From an uncultured Porphyromonadaceae bacterium (GTDB taxonomy: Bacteria > Bacteroidota > Bacteroidia > Bacteroidales > Muribaculaceae): DNA of 64,000 nt. Made by a program: the position numbers and the translations under genes. Each line of letters opens with the position of its first letter. The stretch's first letter is position 1. Of the stretch, positions 31,298 to 40,281 are shown in pieces. The stretch lies in the NCBI GenBank assembly GCA_947178215.1, contig CAMWXJ010000007.1:1-64000 (forward strand). Reading direction: 5' to 3'. Below the pieces are notes generated by a model that searched no databases, had not been told where the DNA came from, and saw nothing but the letters and a program-made list of their open reading frames with translations.

Positions 31298-34200
31298 TTA
31301 TTTCTTGGATGGATTAATCAAGGCATCTACCTGCCAGTCGGTGAGGTCAAGACGCTCGGCATCGGCAAGGGTGTCAGTGTCGGCTACATCGATTGAATCG
31401 GCGAGTACCTGCGCGGCCACATAGTCGCTCCAACGTGTGAGTGCATCGCGCACTTCCTGTGAAGGTGAGGCGAAGCAGAGCGTTATGCGGTCGGTAATCT
31501 CGTAGTTGCGCGACTTACGTATATTCTGCACGCGGTTTACAATCTCGCGGGCTATGCCTTCTGCGCGAAGTTCGGGGGTCACCTCGATGTCGAGCGCTAT
31601 GGTGAGATTGCCTTCGTTGGCGACGAGCAGACCGGGAATATCCTCGGATATAATTTCCACGTCGCCACGTTCTACGGTAGCCGGCTCACCGTCAACAGCG
31701 AGGGTTACCGAACCGTCGCGTTCCAGTGCAGCGACTTCGGCCGGTGTGAGTGTCTGGATGGCTGCCGCCACCTTCTTCATCATCTTGCCGAAGCGCGGAC
31801 CGAGCTTCTTGAAGTCGGGCTTGACGCGCTTCACGAGAATACCTTCGCCCGAATCAACCGATTCAAGCTCCTTGACGTTGATTTCGCCGAGCACAAGCGG
31901 CGCAACCGAAAGGATGTCGGCACGCTGACGCGCATCGACCGCCGGCACGAGTATGCGTTGGAGCGGCTGACGCACCTTGATGTTGGCCTTGCGGCGGAGC
32001 GCAAGAGCCATGGAGGTAATGGTCTGGGCCACCTGCATACGGCGTTCGAGGTCGGTGTCAATCACGCTATTGTCGGCCTCGGGGAAGAGTGCAAGGTGCA
32101 CGGGGCTGTCCTGCTCTGTAAGGTCGCGGTATAGGCGGTCGGCCACAAAGGGGGCGATGGGAGCCATGAGAAGAGCCACGGTTTTGAGGCAGGTGTAGAG
32201 GGTCTGGTAGGCGGCAAGTTTATCCTCGGTCATCTCTCCGCCCCAGAAGCGCTTGCGGTTGAGGCGCACATACCAGTTCGACAGATTGTCGCTGACAAAG
32301 TCGGCTATGGCGCGAGCGGCTCGTGTGGGTTCGTAGTCGTCAAGGCTGCTTTCCACAGTCAGGATGAGGCTGTTGAGAAGCGATATGATCCAACGGTCGA
32401 TTTCGGGACGACGCTCGACGGGCACTGCGGGCGCATCGGGGTCGAAGCCGTCGACATTGGCATATAGCGCGAAGAACGAATATGTGTTGTGGAGCGTCGA
32501 GAAGAACTTGCGCGACATCTCGGCCACTCCCGCCGGGTCGAATTTGAGGTTATCCCACGGGCTTGAATTAGCAATCATATACCAGCGGAGGGGGTCGGAG
32601 CCAAACTGCTCTATTGCTTCGAAGGGGTTGACGGCATTGCCGAGTCGCTTCGACATCTTGTTACCCTCGCGGTCAAGCACAAGGCCGTTGGAGATTACTG
32701 CCTTGTAGGCGTTTGAGTCAAACACCATGGTGCCTATGGCATGGAGCGTGTAGAACCAGCCTCGGGTCTGGTCGACACCCTCGGCGATGAAGTCGGCAGG
32801 ATAGAGGTCGCCGCGGTCAAATGCTTCCTTGTTTTCGAAGGGGTAATGAATCTGGGCGTAAGGCATCGAGCCGGAATCAAACCACACATCAATCAGATCG
32901 GTCTCGCGCTTCATCGGCTTGCCTGAGGGCGAGAGCAATATGATGTCGTCGACATAAGGACGGTGGAGATCGATTTTCTCGTAGTTGGTCTTGGAGTAGT
33001 CGCCCGGAACAAAGCCGCGGTCACGGTAGGGGTTCGAGGCCATGAGGCCGGCCTCCACCGCACGGTCTATCTCGTTGAATAGTGTCTCGACAGATTCGAT
33101 GCACACCTCCTCGGATGCGTCCCCTGTGCGCCAGATTGGGAGCGGAGTGCCCCAGTAGCGCGAACGCGAGAGATTCCAGTCCTGGAGATTCTCGAGCCAC
33201 TTGCCGAAACGGCCGGAGCCGGTCGACGCGGGCTTCCACTTGATGGTGTCGTTAAGCTCCATCATGCGCTCGCGCACGGCGGTAGAGCGAACAAACCATG
33301 AGTCGAGAGGGTAATATAGCACCGGCTTGTCGGTGCGCCAGCAATGGGGATAATTGTGCACGTGCTTCTCCATGCGCATGGCTCGGCCGTCGGCCTTCAT
33401 CGCCATGCAGAGGCGCACGTTGAGGTCCTCGTCGGTCATGGCTGCCTTCTCGTCATACTTGCCGTCGACGGTGTAGCGGGGGTCGTAGGCGTTCTTCACA
33501 TACTCGCCCTGATACTTGGCATACAGCTCCGTGTTCACCGCCTTGGCGACAAATTCGGGAGCGAGTTCATCGATTAGATAGAACTTGCCGGTGAGATCGA
33601 CCATAGGACGTGTCTCGCCCCTGCGGTTAATCATGAAAAGCGAGGGTATGTCGGCGGCTTTGGCCACCTTGGCGTCATCGGCGCCGAATGTCGGAGCTAT
33701 ATGAACTATGCCTGTACCGTCATCGGTGGTCACATAATCGCCGCCAATCACACGGAAAGCGCACTCTCCAAGCTCGACAAAGTTCTCGCGGTCGACGCTG
33801 AACATCTTTTCCGGATGAGCGGCGGCATATTCGGCCACATAGGCCGGCGAGAGCTTGTTTACCTTTTCCACGGGCTTCACCCACGGCATAAGCTGGCTAT
33901 AATGCATACCTACGAGTTCTGTACCTTTCCAGCGGCCTACGATACGATAAGGCACAACCTTGTCGCCGTGGGCATACTCTTCGAGCGGCTTCTCGGCTCC
34001 CTCTTTCTTGAAATAGGCGCCTACAAGCTCTTCGGCCAGCACTACGGTTACCTTGGCGTCGGTATATGGATTATATGTGCGCACGGCCACGTAGTCGTAT
34101 TTCGGACCTACGCAGAGTGCGGTGTTGGACGGAAGAGTCCAGGGGGTGGTGGTCCATGCCATGAAGCAGGGAGTGCCCCATCCGGTCATCTCCTCCTTAG

Positions 34201-34855
34201 GGTCATTGATATTGAAGAGGACCGTGGCTGTGAGGTCCTTGACGTCGCGGTAGCAGCCGGGCTGGTTGAGCTCGTGGGAGCTGAGGCCGGTGCCGGCAGC
34301 GGGCGAATAGGGCTGAATGGTATAGCCTTTATAGAGATAACCCTCTTTGTAGAGCTGAGCCAGAAGCCACCACACGCTCTCGATATAGCGATTGTCGTAG
34401 GTAATATATGGGTCGGAGAGGTCAACCCAGTAGCCCATGCGCTGGGTAAGGGTCTCCCACTCGCGGGTATATTTCATCACCTCCGAGCGGCACGCAGCAT
34501 TATATTCATCGACCGAAATCTTCTTGCCTATGTCTTCTTTGGTGATTCCGAGGCCCTTCTCTACGCCGAGCTCCACCGGCAGGCCGTGGGTGTCCCAGCC
34601 GGCCTTGCGCTTCACGTGGAAGCCCTTCATGGTTTTGAAGCGGCAGAATATATCCTTGATAGTGCGCGCCATGACATGGTGGATGCCGGGCATACCGTTG
34701 GCCGAAGGGGGGCCTTCGTAAAACACAAACGAAGGACAGCCTTCGCGCACGGTCATACTACGTTCAAACAGGCCCTCTTTCTGCCATTTGGCCAGGACAT
34801 CTTTGTTGATTTGCGACAGGTCGAAGCCGCTATATTCATTGAAGACTTTCTTCAT
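31298..34855 (-). CDS. ileS: isoleucyl-tRNA synthetase (long, eukaryote-like type)
   Basis: Class I synthetase of 1185 residues. The HIGH-like motif lies in PSANGMPGIHHVMART and the KMSKS motif is GNKMSKRLGNAV. The CP1 editing domain and the long C-terminal part match the eukaryote-like IleRS type found in Bacteroidetes. No C-terminal zinc-finger Cys pairs were seen. Members of this type are often less sensitive to mupirocin, which is family knowledge and not tested here. The start at 34855 (MKKVFNEYSGF) was chosen because the predicted promoter occupies 34895-34925. It is the first gene of the series leading to dksA-like, lspA and DUF4296. Confidence 0.95.
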   Translation of the reverse strand: MKKVFNEYSGFDLSQINKDVLAKWQKEGLFERSMTVREGCPSFVFYEGPPSANGMPGIHHVMARTIKDIFCRFKTMKGFHVKRKAGWDTHGLPVELGVEKGLGITKEDIGKKISVDEYNAACRSEVMKYTREWETLTQRMGYWVDLSDPYITYDNRYIESVWWLLAQLYKEGYLYKGYTIQPYSPAAGTGLSSHELNQPGCYRDVKDLTATVLFNINDPKEEMTGWGTPCFMAWTTTPWTLPSNTALCVGPKYDYVAVRTYNPYTDAKVTVVLAEELVGAYFKKEGAEKPLEEYAHGDKVVPYRIVGRWKGTELVGMHYSQLMPWVKPVEKVNKLSPAYVAEYAAAHPEKMFSVDRENFVELGECAFRVIGGDYVTTDDGTGIVHIAPTFGADDAKVAKAADIPSLFMINRRGETRPMVDLTGKFYLIDELAPEFVAKAVNTELYAKYQGEYVKNAYDPRYTVDGKYDEKAAMTDEDLNVRLCMAMKADGRAMRMEKHVHNYPHCWRTDKPVLYYPLDSWFVRSTAVRERMMELNDTIKWKPASTGSGRFGKWLENLQDWNLSRSRYWGTPLPIWRTGDASEEVCIESVETLFNEIDRAVEAGLMASNPYRDRGFVPGDYSKTNYEKIDLHRPYVDDIILLSPSGKPMKRETDLIDVWFDSGSMPYAQIHYPFENKEAFDRGDLYPADFIAEGVDQTRGWFYTLHAIGTMVFDSNAYKAVISNGLVLDREGNKMSKRLGNAVNPFEAIEQFGSDPLRWYMIANSSPWDNLKFDPAGVAEMSRKFFSTLHNTYSFFALYANVDGFDPDAPAVPVERRPEIDRWIISLLNSLILTVESSLDDYEPTRAARAIADFVSDNLSNWYVRLNRKRFWGGEMTEDKLAAYQTLYTCLKTVALLMAPIAPFVADRLYRDLTEQDSPVHLALFPEADNSVIDTDLERRMQVAQTITSMALALRRKANIKVRQPLQRILVPAVDARQRADILSVAPLVLGEINVKELESVDSGEGILVKRVKPDFKKLGPRFGKMMKKVAAAIQTLTPAEVAALERDGSVTLAVDGEPATVERGDVEIISEDIPGLLVANEGNLTIALDIEVTPELRAEGIAREIVNRVQNIRKSRNYEITDRITLCFASPSQEVRDALTRWSDYVAAQVLADSIDVADTDTLADAERLDLTDWQVDALINPSKK

Positions 34856-34894
34856 CTGACTGGGATAGATTTCGCGTAACGAAAAAAATTTTTG

Positions 34895-34925
34895 CAAATA
34901 TACGCATTTTCTACCAATCGGCAAG
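34895..34925 (-). promoter_or_regulatory. promoter of the ileS series
   Basis: On the minus strand CTTG (34925-34922), a 3 of 4 match to TTTG, precedes TATATTTG (34902-34895) with a 19-nt spacer. The leader to the ileS start would be about 35 nt. Confidence 0.6.
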
Positions 34926-35100
34926 TCAACCCTGAATATGAATGAGTGCCGTCATATTGAAATGACTAAATTGTGCCGGAATGGTTTTCAGGCCATAACT
35001 GTCATATGACGTCCTACGCCTCGCCTTCACCGGTCTGTACCTTCAACCGCCGGCAAGGACGACGAGGTGTGCTTGGGCGGGGAGCCGGAGGGCGGGAGTG

Positions 35101-37317
35101 TCAGCGTACAGTGACCGACGAGACATACGACCTTACCTCATCCGACGAGATGACATCTACTATGAGCCGATAGCGGCCGGCCATGGAAACCATATCAAGC
35201 AAAGGAATATCCTTGCTGTCGACTGAAGCAAGACCCTTAGGGCGCACAATCGAACCCTTTGACGGAGCCTGAGGATTAGGAGCGAGTTTGCGGGTCTCAA
35301 CCACGACAGCGCCATTAAGCGGATGATCGACATAAAACAACGCCTCAGCCGGGGTTAGCTGCTCCACCGATTCTACTTCCTGAGCCGACATATCAAAATA
35401 TATCTGAGTCATAGGTCCGGTTACCTTTACGCCATCTACAACAAAGGCCATCTTATCAGTACCCTTAAGCGTCGAACTACCCCTCTTGGTTTTTAGGACA
35501 GGCCCCCGGTCTTCCCAATTAGCAGCTTTATTATCCTTTATCACCTCTATAAACGGCATATCACGCAATATATCTTCGAGAGTGAGGTAATTTCGTCGCT
35601 CTATTTCCTCACGATCCTTTATTCTAAACTGATAAAATGATTTGTCGTTGACCTCGTTGGTTCTCACCACTACAGCCTTGACCGTCACATCAGGGAGATT
35701 TATGGACCCGCCCGACGAATATACCCCGCCATCGACTGCCGTAGAAGCCTTGTGATCTGACATATGCACACGCCGCCACACTCCGGGCGACGGATACACG
35801 TTGTCGTCCATATCAACCTTCGCCGACACGGCTTTACCGCTCTTGGCATGAGGCTGAAGGAAGAAAGATGTGCCGTCGGCAAAGTCGCTCACTTCGTCAC
35901 AAAAACGACCGTCGGCTCCTATTATGGTGTCGCGCCCGGCAAATGTGACATTATCAAGAGCTGATATAGTACCCCCACGCACCGGTTTGTTATCCCTGTG
36001 TCGGTCATATACCGTTCCGCGCAGGAGCATCCTGCTCTCGGGATGATAGCCATACACTTGTGTGTCGGCGTTGACAACGTCTTTCAGAGCAAATCGCTTC
36101 AGCTTCGACTCCGACAGCCACGCCGATATGTCGCCGAAATCATGGCTTGTGCCCATTGAGCACGACGGAAACGGCAGCAACGACTCATATTCGGCAGTAT
36201 AGACCAGAGCGGCCTCGGCAGGCTGACTCCACGGATCGTTGTCGGCAACAAGGCGTATAAAGGTACGCACACTGCTCGTATCGATACCCGATACAGTGAC
36301 TTCAGGGCGCTCACCCGACGCTATGACATCGGGAATATCCACCTGCACACCACGCTCCGGCACGCGGCTTATCATCGTTGTCTCATATATCACATTTAGA
36401 GCGGCATCGGTCAGAAAAAGTGTCACCGGGCCTTTCGGCTCATCAGGCAGCGACACCGCCGCCCCACGCTGCTCTTCAATCGATATCTCCGACAAACCGT
36501 TGTCACGGTTATAGACAAACACCCGATGCCCTTTCACCTTCCGGGCCCCGTCGCTTAGCTCCATGAACAGACTGCGGCCCTTAAGCCGTGTCATGACCTG
36601 GACACCGTCATCCACCGTCTCGGGAACAAGAAAACGTCGCACACCATCGCCTATAGCTGCATCCACAGCATATCTGTGACCTGCCACCGGTATAAAACCG
36701 AAGGACGCATAACCCGAGGGGGATGTTTGCGCCACGGCCACTGTGTCGTCGCCTGATGTCATATCTATCAGACTCACAAGCCGGCTTTCCAAAGGATAAC
36801 CCGCGCAGGTCAGTACTGCCGAAAGGCGGCGGGGCACACCGGCGAGAATCTCACCACCGGTGCCTATCAAACAATCGACATCCGATATGGAAATCTCTTC
36901 ATCACGACGGGGAAGCGGCATGCCTATGGCAACAGGATGCTCAGCAAAGGCCGCCGGCGAGAAATTGCGCATAAAATTCGTGTACGCACGCAGATAATAG
37001 ATACCGCCCACACCGCAGCTTTCGGTCGGGACAGCGGCAACAAAACGACCTCCGTCGCCACACGACAGCTTTTGACGCACATACACCGAGTCGGAGTTGC
37101 CAATCAGCTCAAGATAAAGATAGCGGCTATACGGCAACACGCCCTTTTGCTCGATGCAGGTAACCTGACCCTCCACCCAAAGGGTATCGCCACGGGAACA
37201 CTCCACAGTATGAGGCGCCAGATATATCTGCTCTGTAGGCAATTTACTTCGTATCTGCGCACTAACCGTCAATGCCGCCAAAAACACCAGCGAAAAGAGC
37301 CACCTGTACTGTATCAT
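35101..37317 (-). CDS. TonB-receptor plug-domain protein without a barrel
   Basis: A 738-residue exported protein (signal peptide ending TVSAQ). The N-terminal two thirds consist of Ig-like or macroglobulin-like strands, for example SRGDTLWVEGQVTC, and a later carboxypeptidase-regulatory-like stretch with LLRGTVYDRHRDNKPVRGG. The C-terminal part contains a TonB-dependent receptor plug-like domain (LTLEDILRDMPFIEV, then FVVDGVKV and GAVVVETRK). No 22-stranded barrel follows, and the protein ends about 90 residues after the plug. Such orphan plug proteins exist in Bacteroidetes, but their role is unclear. It has its own strong promoter with a palindrome over the start site. Confidence 0.75.
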   Translation of the reverse strand: MIQYRWLFSLVFLAALTVSAQIRSKLPTEQIYLAPHTVECSRGDTLWVEGQVTCIEQKGVLPYSRYLYLELIGNSDSVYVRQKLSCGDGGRFVAAVPTESCGVGGIYYLRAYTNFMRNFSPAAFAEHPVAIGMPLPRRDEEISISDVDCLIGTGGEILAGVPRRLSAVLTCAGYPLESRLVSLIDMTSGDDTVAVAQTSPSGYASFGFIPVAGHRYAVDAAIGDGVRRFLVPETVDDGVQVMTRLKGRSLFMELSDGARKVKGHRVFVYNRDNGLSEISIEEQRGAAVSLPDEPKGPVTLFLTDAALNVIYETTMISRVPERGVQVDIPDVIASGERPEVTVSGIDTSSVRTFIRLVADNDPWSQPAEAALVYTAEYESLLPFPSCSMGTSHDFGDISAWLSESKLKRFALKDVVNADTQVYGYHPESRMLLRGTVYDRHRDNKPVRGGTISALDNVTFAGRDTIIGADGRFCDEVSDFADGTSFFLQPHAKSGKAVSAKVDMDDNVYPSPGVWRRVHMSDHKASTAVDGGVYSSGGSINLPDVTVKAVVVRTNEVNDKSFYQFRIKDREEIERRNYLTLEDILRDMPFIEVIKDNKAANWEDRGPVLKTKRGSSTLKGTDKMAFVVDGVKVTGPMTQIYFDMSAQEVESVEQLTPAEALFYVDHPLNGAVVVETRKLAPNPQAPSKGSIVRPKGLASVDSKDIPLLDMVSMAGRYRLIVDVISSDEVRSYVSSVTVR

Positions 37318-37323
37318 AATGTA

Positions 37324-37376
37324 ATGTTATATTTGCCGTAGAAGTGAGAATCGCAACTACCCGACAAATATAACAT
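37324..37376. repeat. 12-bp inverted repeat over the plug-gene start site
   Basis: ATGTTATATTTG (37324-37335) and CAAATATAACAT (37365-37376) are perfect complements separated by 29 nt. The right arm contains the -7 box of the minus-strand promoter, and the predicted start of transcription falls between the arms. Confidence 0.8.
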
Positions 37377-37396
37377 ATTTCCATATTAGGTGCAAA
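37365..37396 (-). promoter_or_regulatory. promoter of the plug-domain gene
   Basis: TTTG (37396-37393), 20 nt, then TATATTTG (37372-37365) on the minus strand is a full consensus match. The start codon lies about 40 nt beyond the predicted transcription start. Confidence 0.75.
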
Positions 37397-37425
37397 TGAC
37401 TTTATACCAAAGCTCATTTTAAGAC

Positions 37426-37602
37426 TTATTTTTTACCGAAGCCGTTCAACGTACAAGCCAAACGGATAGAGTAATAGCTTTGAATGTCACCCGCTACTGT
37501 CTTTTTCACCGGAAAGTCTATCAATGCCTCAGCTAAACCAAGCACAAAAGCTCCATCCAAATCCACATAGAGATTTCTCAAGTCGTATACGGGAATACCA
37601 CG
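37426..37602 (-). pseudogene. 3' remnant of an unidentified gene
   Basis: Reading the minus strand gives 58 open codons (37602-37429) and then TAA (37428-37426). In this frame the codon before them is TGA and there is no ATG. The peptide contains IPVYDLRNLYVDLDGAFVLG and ends SYYSIRLACTLNGFGKK, which looks like the tail of a real, possibly exported protein rather than random sequence. The segment is visibly richer in A/T than the flanks. It is probably the end of a gene whose front part has been lost. The family is not recognised. Confidence 0.45.
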
Positions 37603-37616
37603 TCATGCCGAGCTAA

Positions 37617-37652
37617 AACCGTCGTGGCGCTGTAGTGAAACTGTGCCACGAC
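37617..37652 (-). terminator. possible terminator of the small lipoprotein gene
   Basis: GTCGTGGC (37621-37628) pairs with GCCACGAC (37645-37652). On the minus strand the stem is followed by GGTTTTAG, a short T run. It lies about 40 nt after the stop of the 81-residue lipoprotein gene. The 16-nt loop is rather long, so the call is tentative. Confidence 0.45.
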
Positions 37653-37693
37653 GACTGTGTGAATCTCAATGCTTTACCACATGAAGCGACAGC

Positions 37694-37939
37694 TCAATCA
37701 TCGTCGTCATCGTGGTCGTGATGCTTGTGATGCTTGGGCTTCTTGTGCTTCGGCTTATGACGCTTGGGCTTTTTGTGCTTGCCCGGCGCGAAGTGGTAGC
37801 CGCCGTCACCCCAGTCGTAATCGCTCTCTACGCCCCAGTAGCTGTGGGTAGTGCCGCACGACTGCAACGTCAGGGCCGGGGCGGCTCCGAGTAGCGCTAT
37901 AACAAATATCAGCAGAAGGCGGCGCAGGTTGCGTTTCAT
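37694..37939 (-). CDS. small His/Lys-rich lipoprotein
   Basis: An 81-residue lipoprotein. The signal peptide runs MKRNLRRLLLIFVIALLG and ends in the lipobox LQSC (Cys28). A short aromatic section (SYWGVESDYDWGDGGYHF) is followed by two copies of a 10-residue unit starting KHKKPK (54-63 and 64-73), and the protein ends HHDHDDDDD. Eight His lie in the last 28 residues. The tail could bind metal ions or negatively charged surfaces. No family is recognised. Its plausible signal peptide and lipobox support a real gene. Confidence 0.7.
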   Translation of the reverse strand: MKRNLRRLLLIFVIALLGAAPALTLQSCGTTHSYWGVESDYDWGDGGYHFAPGKHKKPKRHKPKHKKPKHHKHHDHDDDDD

Positions 37940-38068
37940 ATCGTCGAGGAATAATATAAAGGTTGACGTGAGTTTCTGTTACAACGACTGTGGAGCACGC
38001 TTGGTTCACGATACCCCGCGGCTATCACTTCGCGCGTGCGCACACGCGTTAATAATAATGTAGCCGCG

Positions 38069-38100
38069 TTTGGCCGAATCGAAAAAAATGCGTAACTTTG
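38069..38100 (+). promoter_or_regulatory. promoter of gyrB
   Basis: TTTG (38069-38072) and TAACTTTG (38093-38100) are separated by 20 nt. Because an in-frame ATG at 38070 lies inside the -33 box, the gyrB start is placed at 38169. The leader is about 60 nt. Confidence 0.75.
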
Positions 38101-38168
38101 TAGTCGCAAACGGCCTCCTCACGGCCGCAACGACCTCTCCCCCCTCCCCACCGATTTTATCATCCAAT

Positions 38169-40112
38169 ATGTCAGAAGATATTAAAGAAAAGGCTGAGGA
38201 CTACGGCGCCGAGTCAATCCAGGTGCTCGAAGGCCTCGAAGCTGTTCGTAAACGCCCGTCGATGTATATAGGCGACACGGGCGTCAAGGGTCTCCATCAT
38301 CTCGTCTACGAGGTTGTCGACAACTCAATCGACGAGGCTCTCGCAGGCCATGCCGACCGCATAGAGGTCGCTATCAATCACGACAACTCCATCACAGTGG
38401 TCGACAACGGCCGAGGCATCCCCGTGGGAATGCATGAGAAAGAGCACAAGAGCGCGCTCGAAGTAGTGCTTACGGTGCTCCACGCCGGCGGCAAGTTCAA
38501 CAAGGATTCATACAAGGTGTCGGGCGGCCTGCACGGCGTAGGTGTGTCGTGTGTCAACGCCCTCTCGACCTATCTCCGCGCCGAGGTGCGCCGCGACGGC
38601 AAGATTTACGCTCAGGAATATTCGTGCGGCAAGCCAACGACCGAACTGATGATAGTGGGCGACGCCGACTCTACCGGCACCGCGGTGACTTTCAAGCCCG
38701 ATGCGTCGATATTCTCAGTGACCGAATACGACTACTCCACCCTCGCCAACCGTCTCCGCGACCTCGCTTTCCTCAACGCCGGAATCACCCTCACCCTCAC
38801 CGACAAGCGCGTGACCGACGCCGAGGGTAACTACAAGAGCGAGACATTCTACTCAGCCCGCGGCCTCCGCGAGTTTGTGGAATACATCGACTCCAACAAG
38901 GAGAGCCTCATCAACGACGTGATTGACCTCAAAACGGAACGCCAGGGCATCCCCGTGGAAGTGGCCCTCACCTACAACAACACCTACAACGAGAACGTCT
39001 ACTCGTTTGTCAACAACATCAACACCATAGAGGGCGGCACCCACCTCACCGGTTTCCGCCGCGGCCTCACATCCACCCTCAAAAAGTATGCCGAGGACAA
39101 CAAGATGCTGGAGAAGGTGAAAATCGACATTTCTTCCGACGACTTCCGCGAGGGTCTCACCGCCGTCGTTTCGGTTAAGGTAATGGAACCCCAGTTCGAA
39201 GGCCAGACCAAGACCAAGCTCGGCAACAACGAAGTAATGGGCGCCGTGAGCTCATCGGTGAGCGAGGCGCTCCGCAATTACCTCGAAGAGCATCCCCGCC
39301 AGGCCAAGACTATCGTCGACAAAGTGATACTCGCAGCCCAGGCACGCCACGCCGCCTACAACGCGCGCGTAAAGATACAGCGCAAGAGCCCTCTCAGCGG
39401 CGGCGGCCTCCCAGGCAAGCTTGCCGACTGCTCGTCGCGCACGGCCGAAGACTGCGAGCTCTTCCTTGTCGAGGGTGACTCGGCAGGCGGAACGGCCAAG
39501 CAGGGCCGCAACCGCACATTCCAGGCCATACTTCCCCTCCGAGGCAAGATTCTCAACGTCGAGAAAGCCATGGACCACAAGATTTTCGACAATCAGGAAA
39601 TAACCTCGCTCTATCGCGCCATGCGCGTCACAATAGGCACCGAGGAGGATCCCAAGGAGGTCAACGTGTCGAAAATCGCCTACCACAAGATTATCATCAT
39701 GACCGATGCCGATGTCGACGGTGCACACATCGCCACTCTGCTCATGACATTCTTTTTCCGCCGCATGCGTCCGGTAATCGAGAACGGCTACCTCTATCTC
39801 GCCACACCACCGCTGTTCAAGTGCAGCAAGGGCAAGGTCGAGGAATACTGCTGGACCGATGGACAGGTGCAGAAATTTATCGCCACTTACGGCGACAAGA
39901 CCAAGGTACAGCGCTACAAAGGTCTTGGCGAGATGAGCGCCGAAGAGCTCCGCGACACCACCATGGATCCGGAAAAGCGACTGCTCAAACAGGTAAGGAT
40001 TTCCGATGCCGCCGAAGCCGACCGCATCTTCTCGATGCTCATGGGTGAGGATGTCGCCCCACGACGCGACTTCATCGAAACCAACGCCAACTACGCTAAC
40101 ATCGACGCATAA
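38169..40112 (+). CDS. gyrB: DNA gyrase subunit B
   Basis: ATPase subunit of gyrase, 647 residues. The GHKL ATP site has NSIDEALAGHAD, DNGRGIPVGMHEKE and the GGLHGVGVSCVNAL loop. The TOPRIM domain has LVEGDSAGGTAKQGRNR with the catalytic Glu, and DADVDGAHI with the metal-binding Asp residues. The C-terminal block RYKGLGEMSAEEL is typical of GyrB. The length is that of the short GyrB form without the E. coli insertion. It is not next to gyrA, dnaA or recF here. ParE is the alternative, but the QGRNR and LRGKILNVEKA forms favour GyrB. Confidence 0.93.
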   Translation: MSEDIKEKAEDYGAESIQVLEGLEAVRKRPSMYIGDTGVKGLHHLVYEVVDNSIDEALAGHADRIEVAINHDNSITVVDNGRGIPVGMHEKEHKSALEVVLTVLHAGGKFNKDSYKVSGGLHGVGVSCVNALSTYLRAEVRRDGKIYAQEYSCGKPTTELMIVGDADSTGTAVTFKPDASIFSVTEYDYSTLANRLRDLAFLNAGITLTLTDKRVTDAEGNYKSETFYSARGLREFVEYIDSNKESLINDVIDLKTERQGIPVEVALTYNNTYNENVYSFVNNINTIEGGTHLTGFRRGLTSTLKKYAEDNKMLEKVKIDISSDDFREGLTAVVSVKVMEPQFEGQTKTKLGNNEVMGAVSSSVSEALRNYLEEHPRQAKTIVDKVILAAQARHAAYNARVKIQRKSPLSGGGLPGKLADCSSRTAEDCELFLVEGDSAGGTAKQGRNRTFQAILPLRGKILNVEKAMDHKIFDNQEITSLYRAMRVTIGTEEDPKEVNVSKIAYHKIIIMTDADVDGAHIATLLMTFFFRRMRPVIENGYLYLATPPLFKCSKGKVEEYCWTDGQVQKFIATYGDKTKVQRYKGLGEMSAEELRDTTMDPEKRLLKQVRISDAAEADRIFSMLMGEDVAPRRDFIETNANYANIDA

Positions 40113-40144
40113 GTCAGCTTGCTGACAAGCGCATTACGCTCTCA

Positions 40145-40202
40145 CGCGCGGCAAAGGGATGACTGCGAGACAGCCTCGCGAACCGCATCCTGTTGCCGCG
40201 CG
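40145..40202 (+). ncRNA. long structured 3' region of gyrB
   Basis: CGCGCGGCAA (40145-40154) pairs with TTGCCGCGCG (40193-40202). Pairing continues inward with one mismatch (AGGGAT with ATCCTG), and a further small hairpin GCGAG-ACAGC-CTCGC (40165-40179) lies inside. No strong T run follows. It may be a 3'-end stabiliser, a Rho-resistant structure or a small RNA. Confidence 0.4.
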
Positions 40203-40281
40203 TTATCATTTTAACGGTAAATATACCACCGTTCTGACTCTCCCCTTTATACCCCACATTCCCTTATAACCATTCCACACA

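Noticed and set aside
33701-34879. Plus-strand open frame of 392 codons inside ileS
   Set aside because: It runs antisense to a well supported synthetase gene, with His/Val-rich translation typical of a reverse-frame shadow.
38070-38168. N-terminal extension of gyrB from an earlier ATG
   Set aside because: That ATG overlaps the -33 box of a full-consensus promoter. The extension has low-complexity Thr/Ser/Pro content unlike GyrB.
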